A DNA stretch of 64,000 nucleotides from Clostridium gasigenes (GTDB lineage Bacteria > Bacillota > Clostridia > Clostridiales > Clostridiaceae), in contig NZ_FNJM01000001.1 of NCBI RefSeq assembly GCF_900104115.1, positions 887,374 to 951,373 of the forward strand, given 5' to 3'. Below, in pieces: positions 45,604-54,785 of the stretch. A program made the position numbers and the translations under genes. The notes beneath the pieces were generated by a model. That model saw only the letters and a list, made by a program, of their open reading frames with translations. It ran no database searches and was not told where the DNA came from. The number at the start of each line of letters is the position of its first letter. Position 1 is the stretch's first letter.

Positions 45604-46732
45604 TACTTAACTCCTCCGTATCTAAAAATTGTTCACTTAATACTGAAATCAAACTACTTCTAGTTACAAGACCAGCTAAGTGATTGTCTTTTGTTATAAC
45701 CGGAATGTATCCGATAGCGTGAGAGTTAATTAATTCAAGTATATTTAAAATATTATCATCTTCATAAACAGATAATACATTATGTTCCATTATTTCTTCA
45801 AGTTTCGTTTCTTTTGCAGTGCTACGCTTAATGTCTTTTAAAGTTACAAGCCCTATCAAAATATTAGATTTATCAACAATAAGTAAACTATCTACCTTAT
45901 TAATTTTCATAATTTCAATTGCTTGTAAAATGTTCCTCGAAGAAGAAACTGAAACAGGTGTTTTAATCATAATATCCTTAGCTTTTATAAATTCTGGGGT
46001 ATTCCAGACTCTATTTGCTCCGATAAAATCTTTAATAAAATCGTTAGCTGGATTTTTAAGAATATTTTCAGGTGTATCAAACTGTGCAATTTCCCCCTTG
46101 TTCATGATACAAATTTTATCAGCTAGCTTTATAGCTTCTTCCATATCATGAGTAACAAATATTATTGTTTTGTGTAGCTCTTGTTGCATTGAAAAAAGTT
46201 CCTCTTGAAGAGAACTACGTGTTATAGGATCAAGGGCACTAAAAGGCTCATCCATTAAAATTATTTCAGCATCAGTAGCAAAAGCTCTAGCAACTCCAAT
46301 TCTTTGTTGTTGTCCACCACTTAACTCACCAGGATATTTATCTAAGTACTCTTCTGGCGAAAGCCCTACAAGCTTTAATAAATCATTAGTTTTACTAGCA
46401 ATAGCTTCTTTAGTTTCAATTTTTTTCAACTCTGGAATTAAAGAAATATTTTCTCTAATAGTCATATGAGGGAAAAGCCCAGTATTTTGAATAACATACC
46501 CTATTCCCCGTCTAAGCTCTATTGTGTTCATCTTAGAAATAGGCATGTTATTTATATAAATTTCTCCGGATGTAGGGGTAATAAGCTTGTTTATCATTTT
46601 TAATGAAGTGGTTTTACCGCATCCGCTAGAGCCTATTATAACAACAAGAGAATTTTTCTCTATAGTTAAGTTTATATTTTCTAAAATAGTTTTTGAACCA
46701 ATTTTTTTCGTTACATTTTTGAATTCTATCAT
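45596..46732 (-). CDS. Compatible-solute ABC transporter ATPase with CBS domains
   Basis: 378 residues: ATPase domain with GSSGCGKTTSLKM (Walker A, about 34), LSGGQQQRIGVARA and MDEPFSALDP, then two CBS domains (about 250-375) as in OpuAA/OpuCA, where they sense ionic strength or c-di-AMP. ATG after GAGGAGG. A 9-bp dyad (46752-46781) sits between the promoter area and the start and may bind a repressor. Confidence 0.92.
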   Translation of the reverse strand: MIEFKNVTKKIGSKTILENINLTIEKNSLVVIIGSSGCGKTTSLKMINKLITPTSGEIYINNMPISKMNTIELRRGIGYVIQNTGLFPHMTIRENISLIPELKKIETKEAIASKTNDLLKLVGLSPEEYLDKYPGELSGGQQQRIGVARAFATDAEIILMDEPFSALDPITRSSLQEELFSMQQELHKTIIFVTHDMEEAIKLADKICIMNKGEIAQFDTPENILKNPANDFIKDFIGANRVWNTPEFIKAKDIMIKTPVSVSSSRNILQAIEIMKINKVDSLLIVDKSNILIGLVTLKDIKRSTAKETKLEEIMEHNVLSVYEDDNILNILELINSHAIGYIPVITKDNHLAGLVTRSSLISVLSEQFLDTEELSNE

Positions 46733-46751
46733 ATTAAACCTCCTCGGCTAA

Positions 46752-46781
46752 TGACAACTTGTATTTTTTATTAAGTTGTCA
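46752..46781. promoter_or_regulatory. Dyad upstream of the OpuF-like operon
   Basis: TGACAACTT (46752-46760) and AAGTTGTCA (46773-46781) are perfect inverted copies 12 bases apart, located between a TATACT-like -10 and the ribosome site; a candidate operator. Confidence 0.5.
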
Positions 46782-46947
46782 GTTATAAGTATAACATAAT
46801 TTGCCCCAAAAGTAAAATTCTCTTTACCTTCTACTAAATATAATTACAAATTTCCAAACTACTAATAAGCCTTTAACGTGGCAATTCATTGTTTGTTAGA
46901 GGTTTTTTATAAATATAAAGTTACCCTCTTGCTTTTTAAATTATACC

Positions 46948-46983
46948 CTATGGAGTAGACTTTTTTTGAGGTCTATTCCATAG
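46948..46983. repeat. Inverted repeat downstream of the CBS-pair gene
   Basis: 13-bp arms 46948-46960/46971-46983 with one G-T pair; the T/A run is in the loop, so it is not a textbook terminator, though it may end the CBS gene's transcript. Confidence 0.5.
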
Positions 46984-47013
46984 AATACATTTTAGTTTTA
47001 TATTAACTTCTAA

Positions 47014-47433
47014 TTATTTTGTTCCCTGTGAAATGCTACTTAAAGCACTTCCTGCCATTTCATCACTATTGTTTTCTGTAGCTAAATCCCCTAGTGCAAT
47101 TATGCCAACTAAATTATTATTATCTACTATAGTCAATCTTCTAATTTGATTTTCACTCATTATTTTTGTTGCTTCATCTATACTCATATTTGGATTTCCT
47201 GTTATTATATTAGTAGTCATAATCTCATTAACAGTTTGAGTCTTAGAATCTTTTCCAACTGCTACAGCTTTTAATGTTATGTCTCTATCAGTTATTATTC
47301 CCTTAATTGTATTGCCTTCACAAACAGGTATTGACCCAACATTATGTTCTTTCATTAAAGTTGCAGCTTTTTCAACAGTATCATCTACATTTAAAGTTAC
47401 CACTGACTTTGTCATTAATTCATCTACTTTCAT
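47014..47433 (-). CDS. Stand-alone CBS-domain pair protein
   Basis: 139 residues from ATG at 47431-47433 (GAGGTG upstream). Two CBS motifs in tandem: VDELMTKSVVTLNVDDTVEKAATLMKEH..., GIITDRDITLKAV, then MTTNIITGNPNMSIDEATKIMSENQIRRL and GIIALGDLAT. Such proteins bind adenine nucleotides or c-di-nucleotides and are often stress-related. It lies 281 bases upstream of the OpuF operon on the same strand but has its own spacing; no partner is clear. Confidence 0.88.
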   Translation of the reverse strand: MKVDELMTKSVVTLNVDDTVEKAATLMKEHNVGSIPVCEGNTIKGIITDRDITLKAVAVGKDSKTQTVNEIMTTNIITGNPNMSIDEATKIMSENQIRRLTIVDNNNLVGIIALGDLATENNSDEMAGSALSSISQGTK

Positions 47434-47524
47434 TGTATGCACCTCTTCTTTCATTTGTAATTTAGACTTATTAAGTTCTTAACTAAACATTAGATGCTCA
47501 TGAATTATTATCATCTATGATACT

Positions 47525-47549
47525 ATAATATAATATAATATAATATAAT
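47525..47549. repeat. Short tandem repeat (ATAAT)n
   Basis: About five copies of a 5-base unit in a row just downstream of the small gene at 47568-47687. Confidence 0.7.
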
Positions 47550-47567
47550 TTTATTTTACATCTCTTA

Positions 47568-47687
47568 TTACTCAGGTAAACCTCTAACAGGTTTAGTCAG
47601 ATTTAAACCAGTTCCTCTTGTTACTGGCTGTTCTGATTTTGAATCTATAGTTTCATTTTTTCTTTTTTCTTCAGATTTTTTTTGCAT
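47568..47687 (-). CDS. Small hydrophilic protein of unknown function (39 residues)
   Basis: ATG at 47685-47687 preceded by a near-perfect ribosome site GGAGGTGA seven bases upstream; stop TAA at 47568-47570. The product is Lys/Glu-rich at its start and then carries PVTRGTGLNLTKPVRGLPE. No membrane segment. The unusually strong ribosome site is the main evidence that it is translated. I do not recognise a family. It lies 135 bases upstream of the CBS-pair gene start region on the same strand. Confidence 0.6.
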   Translation of the reverse strand: MQKKSEEKRKNETIDSKSEQPVTRGTGLNLTKPVRGLPE

Positions 47688-47869
47688 TTTTTCATCACCT
47701 CCAAATTTATGATTCCCAGGGTTAAGATACATTATTCATTTTAACTTTCTTCACAATTTTAGTTTCAGTGTATTAAATAATTCAACTAAACTACTGAATA
47801 AAACTTGCTTTTGCTACAGCAATTACTATTAATAATAATGTCTTATTTTTAGAATTTTAGGCAAAAAAA

Positions 47870-47890
47870 GACCTGGGATAAACCCAAGTC
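47870..47890 (-). terminator. Terminator of the FAD/kinase module, similar to the lysine-riboswitch terminator
   Basis: 8-bp GC-rich stem with 5-base loop and T run on the minus strand, 22 bases after the gene stop. Sequence closely matches the terminator at 43584-43604 and its flanks. Confidence 0.88.
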
Positions 47891-47911
47891 ACAATATGCA
47901 TTAAATAATTC

Positions 47912-49609
47912 CTAGTCTAATCCTAATGTTCCTCCTGGATTCATTATATTATTAGGATCAAAATGTTTCTTTAATGCTTTATAGACATCCATTTGATTTT
48001 TTCCAATTTGACCTTCAAGCCATGGAGCTGTCATCTTTCCTATGCCATGATGATGACTCATTGATGCTCCATATTTTTGAATATTATCTAATATTCCTGA
48101 CTGATATTTTAAATACTCATCTATGTCATTCATCTTAGCTATAAATATAAAGTATAAATTTGCGCCTTGAGGATATACATGAGACATATGAGTCATACAA
48201 ATTGTATTTGGTCTGCTCTTACAATATTCTCTTACTCCCTCATGAACATATTTCATATTTTCCCAAGATACTGAACATTCTAATGTATCTGTCATTATTC
48301 CATAATCCTGTAAATCTTCTCTTAAGTATGGATCTTTAAACCTTCCATGTTCCCAAGATTTTGTAACAAAACCTGTAGTGTACATTGCCCCATATTTTTT
48401 ACATATTTTATGAACTTTTCTTCTAACCACCTTTGTAAAACTCTTTTCTCCATCTGTAAATCCTAAAAACATACACCTTTGATTTTGTTTAAATCCTCTT
48501 GCTATCATTACCTTATCTATTATAGTTTCCTCTACTCCATAAAGCTTCATCATAACATCAGTTTCTTCTGGATCTGATAATCTAAATACTGATGGAAATC
48601 CAAATTGACCTTGCATTATTTCTCTTGCTGCTTCCCTTGCATCATCCCAATTTTTAAATATATAACTAAATCTTCTTTGGTTTTCTGGCATATGTTTAAA
48701 TATTTTTACCGTTACTGATACAAGAATTCCAAAAGCACCTTCACTTCCCATCATAATTTCATCTATAGATGGCCCTGTTGAATTTGCTGGAAACTCTTGA
48801 GTTTTAATAGTTCCAATAGCAGTAATATATTCTTGACATATTACCATATCCTCTATTTTTCCAAAATACGTAGAATTTTGTCCAGCTCCCCTTGTAACTA
48901 CCCAACCTCCTACTACTGAGTACTCAAAAGATTGTGGAAAATGTCCACAGGTATATGCTCTTTTAGCCCCAAAAAGCTTTTCTGCATTATTTAATGTTTC
49001 TTCAAGCTTTGGTCCTGACATTCCAGGTTCAACAGTTATTGTTTGATTTATTTCGTTAAATCTAATTACCTTATTCATATGAACTCTCATATCTAAAGAT
49101 ACCCCACATTTAACGCACTCTACACCTCTAGTTACTGATGAACCTCCTCCATAAATATATATAGGTATTAATTCTTCATTACAAAACTTAACTATTTTCT
49201 CTATATCTTCTTTACTCCTTGGATGTATAACTATATCTGGTATATTTTCAACTATCCCTTCTCTAAGCCTCATTAAATCTATCATTGTTTTACCATAAGC
49301 TACTTGTAGTCTTGAATAATCATCTCTCTTTATATTTTCTTTACCTACAATATCTTCAAAATGTTTAATTTGATCTTCAGTTAAAGTAATAGGTTTATTA
49401 AATGATACCTTTTCAATTCCTGTTTTTTGGGTATTTTTAAAATCAATATCTGTCATTTCAAATGTTTTCTTCATTAATGAATATAACCTATCATTAGGAT
49501 GCTTAAATTCTTTTTTATCTCCCCATTTTAATATAGATCTATAAGAACCCTCTGGAGGTATCTCTTCACACCAGGTAGGTCTGAATTTATTTCCTTCTGT
49601 TTTACTCAT
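47912..49609 (-). CDS. FAD-linked oxidase, alkyl-dihydroxyacetone-phosphate synthase-like
   Basis: 565 residues: FAD-binding domain 4 with PDIVIHPRSKEDIEKIVKFC and YGGGSSVTRGVE (about 125-165), TVEPGMSGPKLEETL, and the C-terminal FAD-oxidase domain ending YGASMSHHHGIGKMTAPW...DPNNIMNPGGTLG. The SHHHGIG/PNNIMNPG pattern is that of ADPS and related flavoproteins acting on 2-hydroxyacids or glycerol-type compounds. Last gene of a five-gene module (GlpA-like, NAD(P)/FAD oxidoreductase, DUF1667, FGGY kinase, this gene), suggesting oxidation of a phosphorylated polyol or glycerolipid precursor. Exact reaction unknown. Confidence 0.82.
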   Translation of the reverse strand: MSKTEGNKFRPTWCEEIPPEGSYRSILKWGDKKEFKHPNDRLYSLMKKTFEMTDIDFKNTQKTGIEKVSFNKPITLTEDQIKHFEDIVGKENIKRDDYSRLQVAYGKTMIDLMRLREGIVENIPDIVIHPRSKEDIEKIVKFCNEELIPIYIYGGGSSVTRGVECVKCGVSLDMRVHMNKVIRFNEINQTITVEPGMSGPKLEETLNNAEKLFGAKRAYTCGHFPQSFEYSVVGGWVVTRGAGQNSTYFGKIEDMVICQEYITAIGTIKTQEFPANSTGPSIDEIMMGSEGAFGILVSVTVKIFKHMPENQRRFSYIFKNWDDAREAAREIMQGQFGFPSVFRLSDPEETDVMMKLYGVEETIIDKVMIARGFKQNQRCMFLGFTDGEKSFTKVVRRKVHKICKKYGAMYTTGFVTKSWEHGRFKDPYLREDLQDYGIMTDTLECSVSWENMKYVHEGVREYCKSRPNTICMTHMSHVYPQGANLYFIFIAKMNDIDEYLKYQSGILDNIQKYGASMSHHHGIGKMTAPWLEGQIGKNQMDVYKALKKHFDPNNIMNPGGTLGLD

Positions 49610-49627
49610 AATATTTCCCCCTCAAAT

Positions 49628-51184
49628 TTAAATATCTGGATAATTTGTAATTCTTTGAATTTCTGAATATAAATAAGAAAGTCTTAAATATACTTTTTTG
49701 TAAACTCTATTAAACAATTTCGAATAAATTAATGCATTATCCTTATTTGGCTCAAATACCACTTTATAATGAACCATATTATCAACAGCCTCATGAAAGT
49801 TTGGATATATTCCTAAAGCTACAAATGATACTATTGCAGCTCCAAGACCTGATGTTTCATGTGTATGACTTTTATAAACCTTTCTATTTAACATATCTGA
49901 AGTTATCTGACATATAGTATTGCTTTGCGAACCCCCGCCAGATACCATTACATATTTAACCTTTACCTTAGATTTTTTCTCTATTTTATTTATTCCATCT
50001 AATAATCCATAATTTATTCCTTCTATAATTGCCCTGTAAATATGAATACGTGTATGAATATCTCCAAAACCTATTATTGCACCCTTTGCCTTTGGAGATT
50101 TTAACCCAGGCCCCCAATAAGGTTGTAGAATAAGACCATGAGATCCTGGTGGAATTTCCATTAACCTCTTATTTAAAATTTCTTCCTCCGTTATACCTTT
50201 TTCTTTAGCTTCAATAGATTCCTTAGCTGCAAACTCTTTTTTAAACCAACTAATCATCCAATACCCTCTAAATATTTCAAACTCAGGATTATAATACCCC
50301 TGAATACAAGCTGGATAAGCAGGCATAAATCTTAAAGGTTCAAAATATTTCTCTGCCATTCCTTGTACTGTTGCTGTTGTTCCAAAACTTAAATTTACAT
50401 ACTCCAAATTTTTACATCCTGTTCCTATGGTTTCACAACCCTTATCTGATCCAGAAGCTATAACAGGAATCCCTATCTTTATTCCAGTCTCCTCTGAAAC
50501 ATCTTTATTTATATATCCTAAAATTGTTCCAGGTTCCACAAGTTCAGGCAACTTATCTTTTTCAATTCCAAAGGTTTCCCACCTATAATCTTTTTCTTTT
50601 TGTGGCCATTGCTTTTTCTTATAATTAAAAGGTATATGGCCTATCTGGGATGCTATAGAATCAATAAATTTACCAGTAAGCTTATAATTAAAATAACCTG
50701 AAAGTAATAAATATTTATAAGTCTTATCCCAAATATAAGGTTGATTTTCTTTTATCCAATTAGCTTTACTTTTACGCCTAGAAACTTCAATAGCTTTATT
50801 CATACCTACTAATGAAAACATAACTCTATATTTAAAACTTATTGGCTTACTACATTTAGCCATCCTTTGATCTAACCATATTATAGCTGGTCTTAGAACC
50901 TTACCATTCTTATCTAAATTTATTCCAGTATCTCTTTGAGTTGTAACAGTTACTGATAAAATCTCATCCCATATATCTTCAAAATTTTCTTTAAGATTTT
51001 TACAAACTCTGCATATCCCTTCCCAAAACACCTGTGGATCTTGTTCTGCAAATCCAGGCTCTGTAGAAAAATAAGGAATAAAATCTAATTTTTCTTTTCC
51101 TATTAAAGTTCCAACACTATCAAATATTAAGGCCCTAACACTTTGAGTTCCACAATCTATTGAAAGGACATATTTATTATCCAT
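49628..51184 (-). CDS. FGGY-family carbohydrate kinase
   Basis: 518 residues from ATG at 51182-51184 (AGGAGG ten bases upstream; two bases after the DUF1667 stop codon). FGGY fold: N-terminal SIDCGTQSVRALIFD, PAIIWLDQRM, SFGTTATVQG and the C-terminal MVSGGGSQSNTICQITSDMLNRKVY...SGLGAAIVSFVALG. It is glycerol-kinase-like in context but lacks the typical GlpK start DQGTT, so glycerol, another polyol or a sugar may be the substrate. Its place among GlpA-like dehydrogenase genes argues for a polyol. Confidence 0.85.
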   Translation of the reverse strand: MDNKYVLSIDCGTQSVRALIFDSVGTLIGKEKLDFIPYFSTEPGFAEQDPQVFWEGICRVCKNLKENFEDIWDEILSVTVTTQRDTGINLDKNGKVLRPAIIWLDQRMAKCSKPISFKYRVMFSLVGMNKAIEVSRRKSKANWIKENQPYIWDKTYKYLLLSGYFNYKLTGKFIDSIASQIGHIPFNYKKKQWPQKEKDYRWETFGIEKDKLPELVEPGTILGYINKDVSEETGIKIGIPVIASGSDKGCETIGTGCKNLEYVNLSFGTTATVQGMAEKYFEPLRFMPAYPACIQGYYNPEFEIFRGYWMISWFKKEFAAKESIEAKEKGITEEEILNKRLMEIPPGSHGLILQPYWGPGLKSPKAKGAIIGFGDIHTRIHIYRAIIEGINYGLLDGINKIEKKSKVKVKYVMVSGGGSQSNTICQITSDMLNRKVYKSHTHETSGLGAAIVSFVALGIYPNFHEAVDNMVHYKVVFEPNKDNALIYSKLFNRVYKKVYLRLSYLYSEIQRITNYPDI

Positions 51185-51185
51185 A

Positions 51186-51563
51186 TCATTGCGTCCTCCT
51201 ATTTTCATAGCCTAAATCTGAAGTTGAAATTACATTAACACCTGAATCTAATACATTTTCTACTATTACATCATTTACCCTAATAGGCTTATCTATTAAA
51301 ACATTACTCAATACCTTCATTAAATCAATTATTCTTTCTTTACTTATCTCTGTATCTGTTCTTACTGGTAATCTTGGCATGTTTTCAAATATTGTTTTTA
51401 CGGTTGATGATATGCTTCTTTTAGGGTCAATCATTTCATTTATAGCAAAATCTTTTCCTCTGCTACATTTATTACCCGTTATTATCAATTCTTCTCCTAG
51501 TTTTTTCACATATAATTCACAACCATTTGGACAAACAATACATATAATTTTTTTATTTTCCAT
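51186..51563 (-). CDS. DUF1667 protein
   Basis: 125 residues. Cys pairs IVCPNGC (about 9-15) and GNKCSRG (about 30-36) could hold a metal or Fe-S cluster; the rest is small alpha/beta. DUF1667 proteins are regularly encoded with GlpA/GlpB-like dehydrogenases in clostridia and are probably an electron-transfer subunit of that complex. It is four bases from the upstream oxidoreductase gene and nearly touches the kinase gene. Confidence 0.85.
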   Translation of the reverse strand: MENKKIICIVCPNGCELYVKKLGEELIITGNKCSRGKDFAINEMIDPKRSISSTVKTIFENMPRLPVRTDTEISKERIIDLMKVLSNVLIDKPIRVNDVIVENVLDSGVNVISTSDLGYENRRTQ

Positions 51564-51567
51564 TTAA

Positions 51568-52845
51568 TTACTCCTTTATAGTGCTCATAAAGAAATTTAG
51601 TTTTGATTTATTATCTATTTGTAGCTTGTCTATTTCTATAATTAATTTTTCCATTTCTGGAGGCTTAATAACTATATATTTTTTACTTAATATTACTTCA
51701 TCACCTAACTTTAGCTCTACTATTACATTTCTTTTTATCTCTCTACTTCTAAAATACATAGTAACTTTGTTTTTTGTAGTTATATTAATTTTTTGTGGTA
51801 CAACATAAAGAAAATCTTTACTATTATAATTAATATCTATATCCTCTTTGCATATTCCTTTTTTAACATATTCCCCAGCATTCTTTCCTGCAAAATCTCC
51901 ACTTTCAGAAACATAATCAACTAGATCGTTTACATGAAGTGCGTTTCCACAAGAGAAAACTCCATTAACACTAGTCATAAAATTTTGATCTACTATAGGG
52001 CCTTTTGTATTTCCGTCAATCTCAACTCCTAGTTTTTCAGCAATTTCATTTTCTGGTATTAACCCAACTGATAATATTAAACTATCACACTTTATGACCT
52101 CTTCTGACCCCTTTATTGGTTGCATTTTTTCATCTACCTTGCAAACTTCTACAGCCTCTACTCTTTTATCTCCAATTACTTTTGTAACGGTATGTGATAA
52201 ATGTAATGGAATCTTATAATCATCTAAACATTGTGAAATATTTCTACTTAAACCTGAAGGCGTATCCTTTACTTCGTATACCCCTAAAACCTTTGCACCT
52301 TCTAAAGTTAGTCTTCTAGCCATTATAAGTCCAATATCTCCACTACCTAAAATAACACACTCCTTACAAGGTAAGTATCCTAAAATATTAGTAAAATATT
52401 GTGCTGTACCTGCGCTATAAATTCCTGCTGGCCTATCTCCATTTATAAAAATTTGTCTTGAGGTCTTTTCTCTACAACCATTAGCAAGTATTATTGCTTT
52501 GCTTGAAACCCTAAAAGTCCCTTCCTTTGAATTAACTAGTGTAAGTATATAATCCTCTTCTTTCTTATTTACATCTATAACAAAGGTTAATGTATAAATT
52601 TCAATATTTTTTTCTCTAACTTTTTTTATATATCTATTTGCATATTCTGGACCACTTATTTTTTCATTAAAGGTTATAAGTCCAAATCCATCATGAATAC
52701 ATTGCTTCAATATGCCCCCAAGCTTTTCTGCCCTTTCTATTATTAAAACTTTTGAGCCTTCTTCATTACAAGATAAAGCTGCTGCTAGCCCTGCTGGTCC
52801 GCCACCTAAAATAATTACATCAAAGTGAATATTATTATTATTCAT
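51568..52845 (-). CDS. NAD(P)/FAD-dependent oxidoreductase (GlpB-like partner)
   Basis: 425 residues, two Rossmann dinucleotide motifs: VIILGGGPAGLAAAL (about 10-24, FAD) and CVILGSGDIGLIMARR (about 160-175, NAD(P)), plus GVFSCGNALHVNDLVDYV near 300. It is the standard partner between a GlpA-like dehydrogenase and DUF1667. Start overlaps the GlpA-like stop by 8 bases. It probably shuttles electrons from the flavin dehydrogenase to NAD(P) or ferredoxin. Confidence 0.88.
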   Translation of the reverse strand: MNNNNIHFDVIILGGGPAGLAAALSCNEEGSKVLIIERAEKLGGILKQCIHDGFGLITFNEKISGPEYANRYIKKVREKNIEIYTLTFVIDVNKKEEDYILTLVNSKEGTFRVSSKAIILANGCREKTSRQIFINGDRPAGIYSAGTAQYFTNILGYLPCKECVILGSGDIGLIMARRLTLEGAKVLGVYEVKDTPSGLSRNISQCLDDYKIPLHLSHTVTKVIGDKRVEAVEVCKVDEKMQPIKGSEEVIKCDSLILSVGLIPENEIAEKLGVEIDGNTKGPIVDQNFMTSVNGVFSCGNALHVNDLVDYVSESGDFAGKNAGEYVKKGICKEDIDINYNSKDFLYVVPQKINITTKNKVTMYFRSREIKRNVIVELKLGDEVILSKKYIVIKPPEMEKLIIEIDKLQIDNKSKLNFFMSTIKE

Positions 52846-54592
52846 TTATTTCCACCTCACTATCATTTTTAGGTTTTTCTTTATACACTTGCTGAACCTC
52901 TTCTATTAAAATTCTTGAACCTTCACCATTTTTAGTTATTTCATTAAAATTCTTTCCAGTCTCATTTTTAATTATCTCTAATAAATAAGGAGTACAAAAA
53001 CCACCTTGGCACCTTCCAGCCCCAGGTCTAACCCTTTTCTTTATTCCATCTAAAGTTGTAACAGGTATTGGAGATCTTAAAGCATCTTCTATTTCCCCTT
53101 TACTAATTTCCTCACATCTACAAATAATTTCTCCATAAGATGGTCTTTTCTTTATTATTTTCGATCTTTCCTCAAAGGATAAATTTCTTATCTCTGGTAT
53201 TCCAAGTCTTATTGGGTTCCAATTAATATTAGGCTTTATCTCAATTTTATTTTTTAATAAATTACAGGTTATTTTTTCAATTTCCTCTGCTATAGCTGGT
53301 GCTGAAGCTAATCCTGGAGATTGAATACCCGCTGCATAAATTAAATTTTTTACATATTCTGATTGTTCTATTATAAAATCCTCCTCATAGGTTGCTGCTC
53401 TTATCCCTGAGTAGTAAGTTATAACATCTCCCTTTGAAACCTTAGGAACTATTTTAAGATGCTTATTTATAACATTTTCAATATTTTCTTTATTAGTTGA
53501 ATAATCCTCCCTATAAGGTTGTTCGTAAGCATCTGGTCCAACTAATATATTTCCTTCTATAGTTTTTATAAGACCTCCGCCTTTAGTGTTTCCTTTTGAT
53601 AAACTTAATGAAGGCATAGCCACTACTCCATTAATCAGATTTCCAGTTTTCTTATCTAATATTAATGATTCTCCCTTTCTTGGGTGTATTGTAAAGAATT
53701 GATCATTTGCCATATCTGCTATTTTATCTGCATATACACCAGCCGCATTAATAACTACTTTTGGATATATAGTTCCTCTATTTGTTCCCACATAAGATAT
53801 TTCATTTCCTTCTCTATTTATAGATGATACTATTGTATTAAAGGAAAACTCTACTCCATTCATAGCTGCATTTTCTGCATATGCATAAGTCATTTTATAA
53901 GGTGATAATACTCCTGTAGTACCAAAGTGTATAGCTCCAGCTATATTATCTAATACATTCGGTTCCATTTTCCTCACTTCTTCTTTAGATAAAAAAGTAA
54001 TATCCTTTACTCCTACCTTTTTAGCTCTGATCATTATAAGTGGTTTTGCAATCTTTATTATATTTTTTTCAAAAAGCACTGTAGACCCACATCTATTAAA
54101 ATCTACCCCAAGCTCTTTTGTAACCTTTGTATATAGCTCATTTCCTCTTACATTAAATATTGATTTTTTACTACCAATTGGAGCTTCTATTCCAGGGTGA
54201 ACCATGCCATCATTTCTTGATGAAGTATGCATTGCAAGATCTTCTTCTTTTTCAACTAAAAGAATTGATATTTGCCATTTTGATAGTTCCCGTGCAATTG
54301 CCGACCCGATTACCCCACCCCCAATTATAAGTACATCAACCTTTTTCTTATCTAGCAAATTATCATTTATACTTGGGCTTTTTATTTTAGGTATATCTAG
54401 ACCCCGAGCCGTAATCCTATTTACTACTCCCTTATATCCCCTTTTTGATGCAATCTTACCTGCTTTTATTACCTCATTCCAACTTAATACTTCACCTTCA
54501 AGTAGTATTGATGAGCCTAACTTGCTACAGTAAACCTCCTTATTAACATCTTTTTGTATTTTCCTTTGAATTTTTAAATAATCTATCTCCAT
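52838..54592 (-). CDS. GlpA-like FAD-dependent dehydrogenase with BFD [2Fe-2S] domain and N-terminal BON-like extension
   Basis: 584 residues. About 1-80 is an extra N-terminal part (LEGEVLSWNEVIKAGKIASKRGYKGVVNRI) that looks like a BON-type fold. Then the FAD Rossmann motif VLIIGGGVIGSAIARELS, a DAO-type core, and a C-terminal BFD-like cluster (ICRCEEISKGEIEDAL...GRCQGGFC). This is the clostridial anaerobic glycerol-3-phosphate-dehydrogenase-like family, but the substrate is not certain. ATG at 54592 is preferred (AGGAG 11 bases away); ATG at 54601 is only two bases from the site. First gene of the module. Confidence 0.83.
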   Translation of the reverse strand: MEIDYLKIQRKIQKDVNKEVYCSKLGSSILLEGEVLSWNEVIKAGKIASKRGYKGVVNRITARGLDIPKIKSPSINDNLLDKKKVDVLIIGGGVIGSAIARELSKWQISILLVEKEEDLAMHTSSRNDGMVHPGIEAPIGSKKSIFNVRGNELYTKVTKELGVDFNRCGSTVLFEKNIIKIAKPLIMIRAKKVGVKDITFLSKEEVRKMEPNVLDNIAGAIHFGTTGVLSPYKMTYAYAENAAMNGVEFSFNTIVSSINREGNEISYVGTNRGTIYPKVVINAAGVYADKIADMANDQFFTIHPRKGESLILDKKTGNLINGVVAMPSLSLSKGNTKGGGLIKTIEGNILVGPDAYEQPYREDYSTNKENIENVINKHLKIVPKVSKGDVITYYSGIRAATYEEDFIIEQSEYVKNLIYAAGIQSPGLASAPAIAEEIEKITCNLLKNKIEIKPNINWNPIRLGIPEIRNLSFEERSKIIKKRPSYGEIICRCEEISKGEIEDALRSPIPVTTLDGIKKRVRPGAGRCQGGFCTPYLLEIIKNETGKNFNEITKNGEGSRILIEEVQQVYKEKPKNDSEVEINE

Positions 54593-54746
54593 AAAATACA
54601 TATCTCCTTAGGATGTTTGGACATCTTATTATTTATATATACTATGCTGTTTTTATGACAATAATGATAAATCCTCACCTAAGTAGGATAAGGTAATTTT
54701 TTCTTTGATTAGGTTATCTATATATAGTTTAAGTATATGATTATGT

Positions 54747-54752
54747 TATAAT
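54747..54752 (+). promoter_or_regulatory. Possible -10 box of selD
   Basis: TATAAT 34 bases upstream of selD; the -35 region is not well conserved. Confidence 0.4.
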
Positions 54753-54785
54753 AATACATAACAAATTAAAAAGGATGTAGATATA

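Noticed and set aside
46948-46983. Classical terminator after the CBS-pair gene
   Set aside because: The T/A run lies in the loop, not after the stem, so it is listed only as an inverted repeat.
47525-47549. Direct repeats as a CRISPR array
   Set aside because: A 5-base unit without spacers; simple tandem repeat only.
49628-51184. Calling the FGGY kinase glycerol kinase (glpK)
   Set aside because: The N-terminal motif is DCGTQ rather than the GlpK-type DQGTT, and substrate-binding residues cannot be confirmed by eye.
54612-54625. Short GATGT-TTGG-ACATC dyad upstream of the GlpA-like gene as an operator
   Set aside because: Only 5-bp arms, likely by chance in this composition; no second copy seen.
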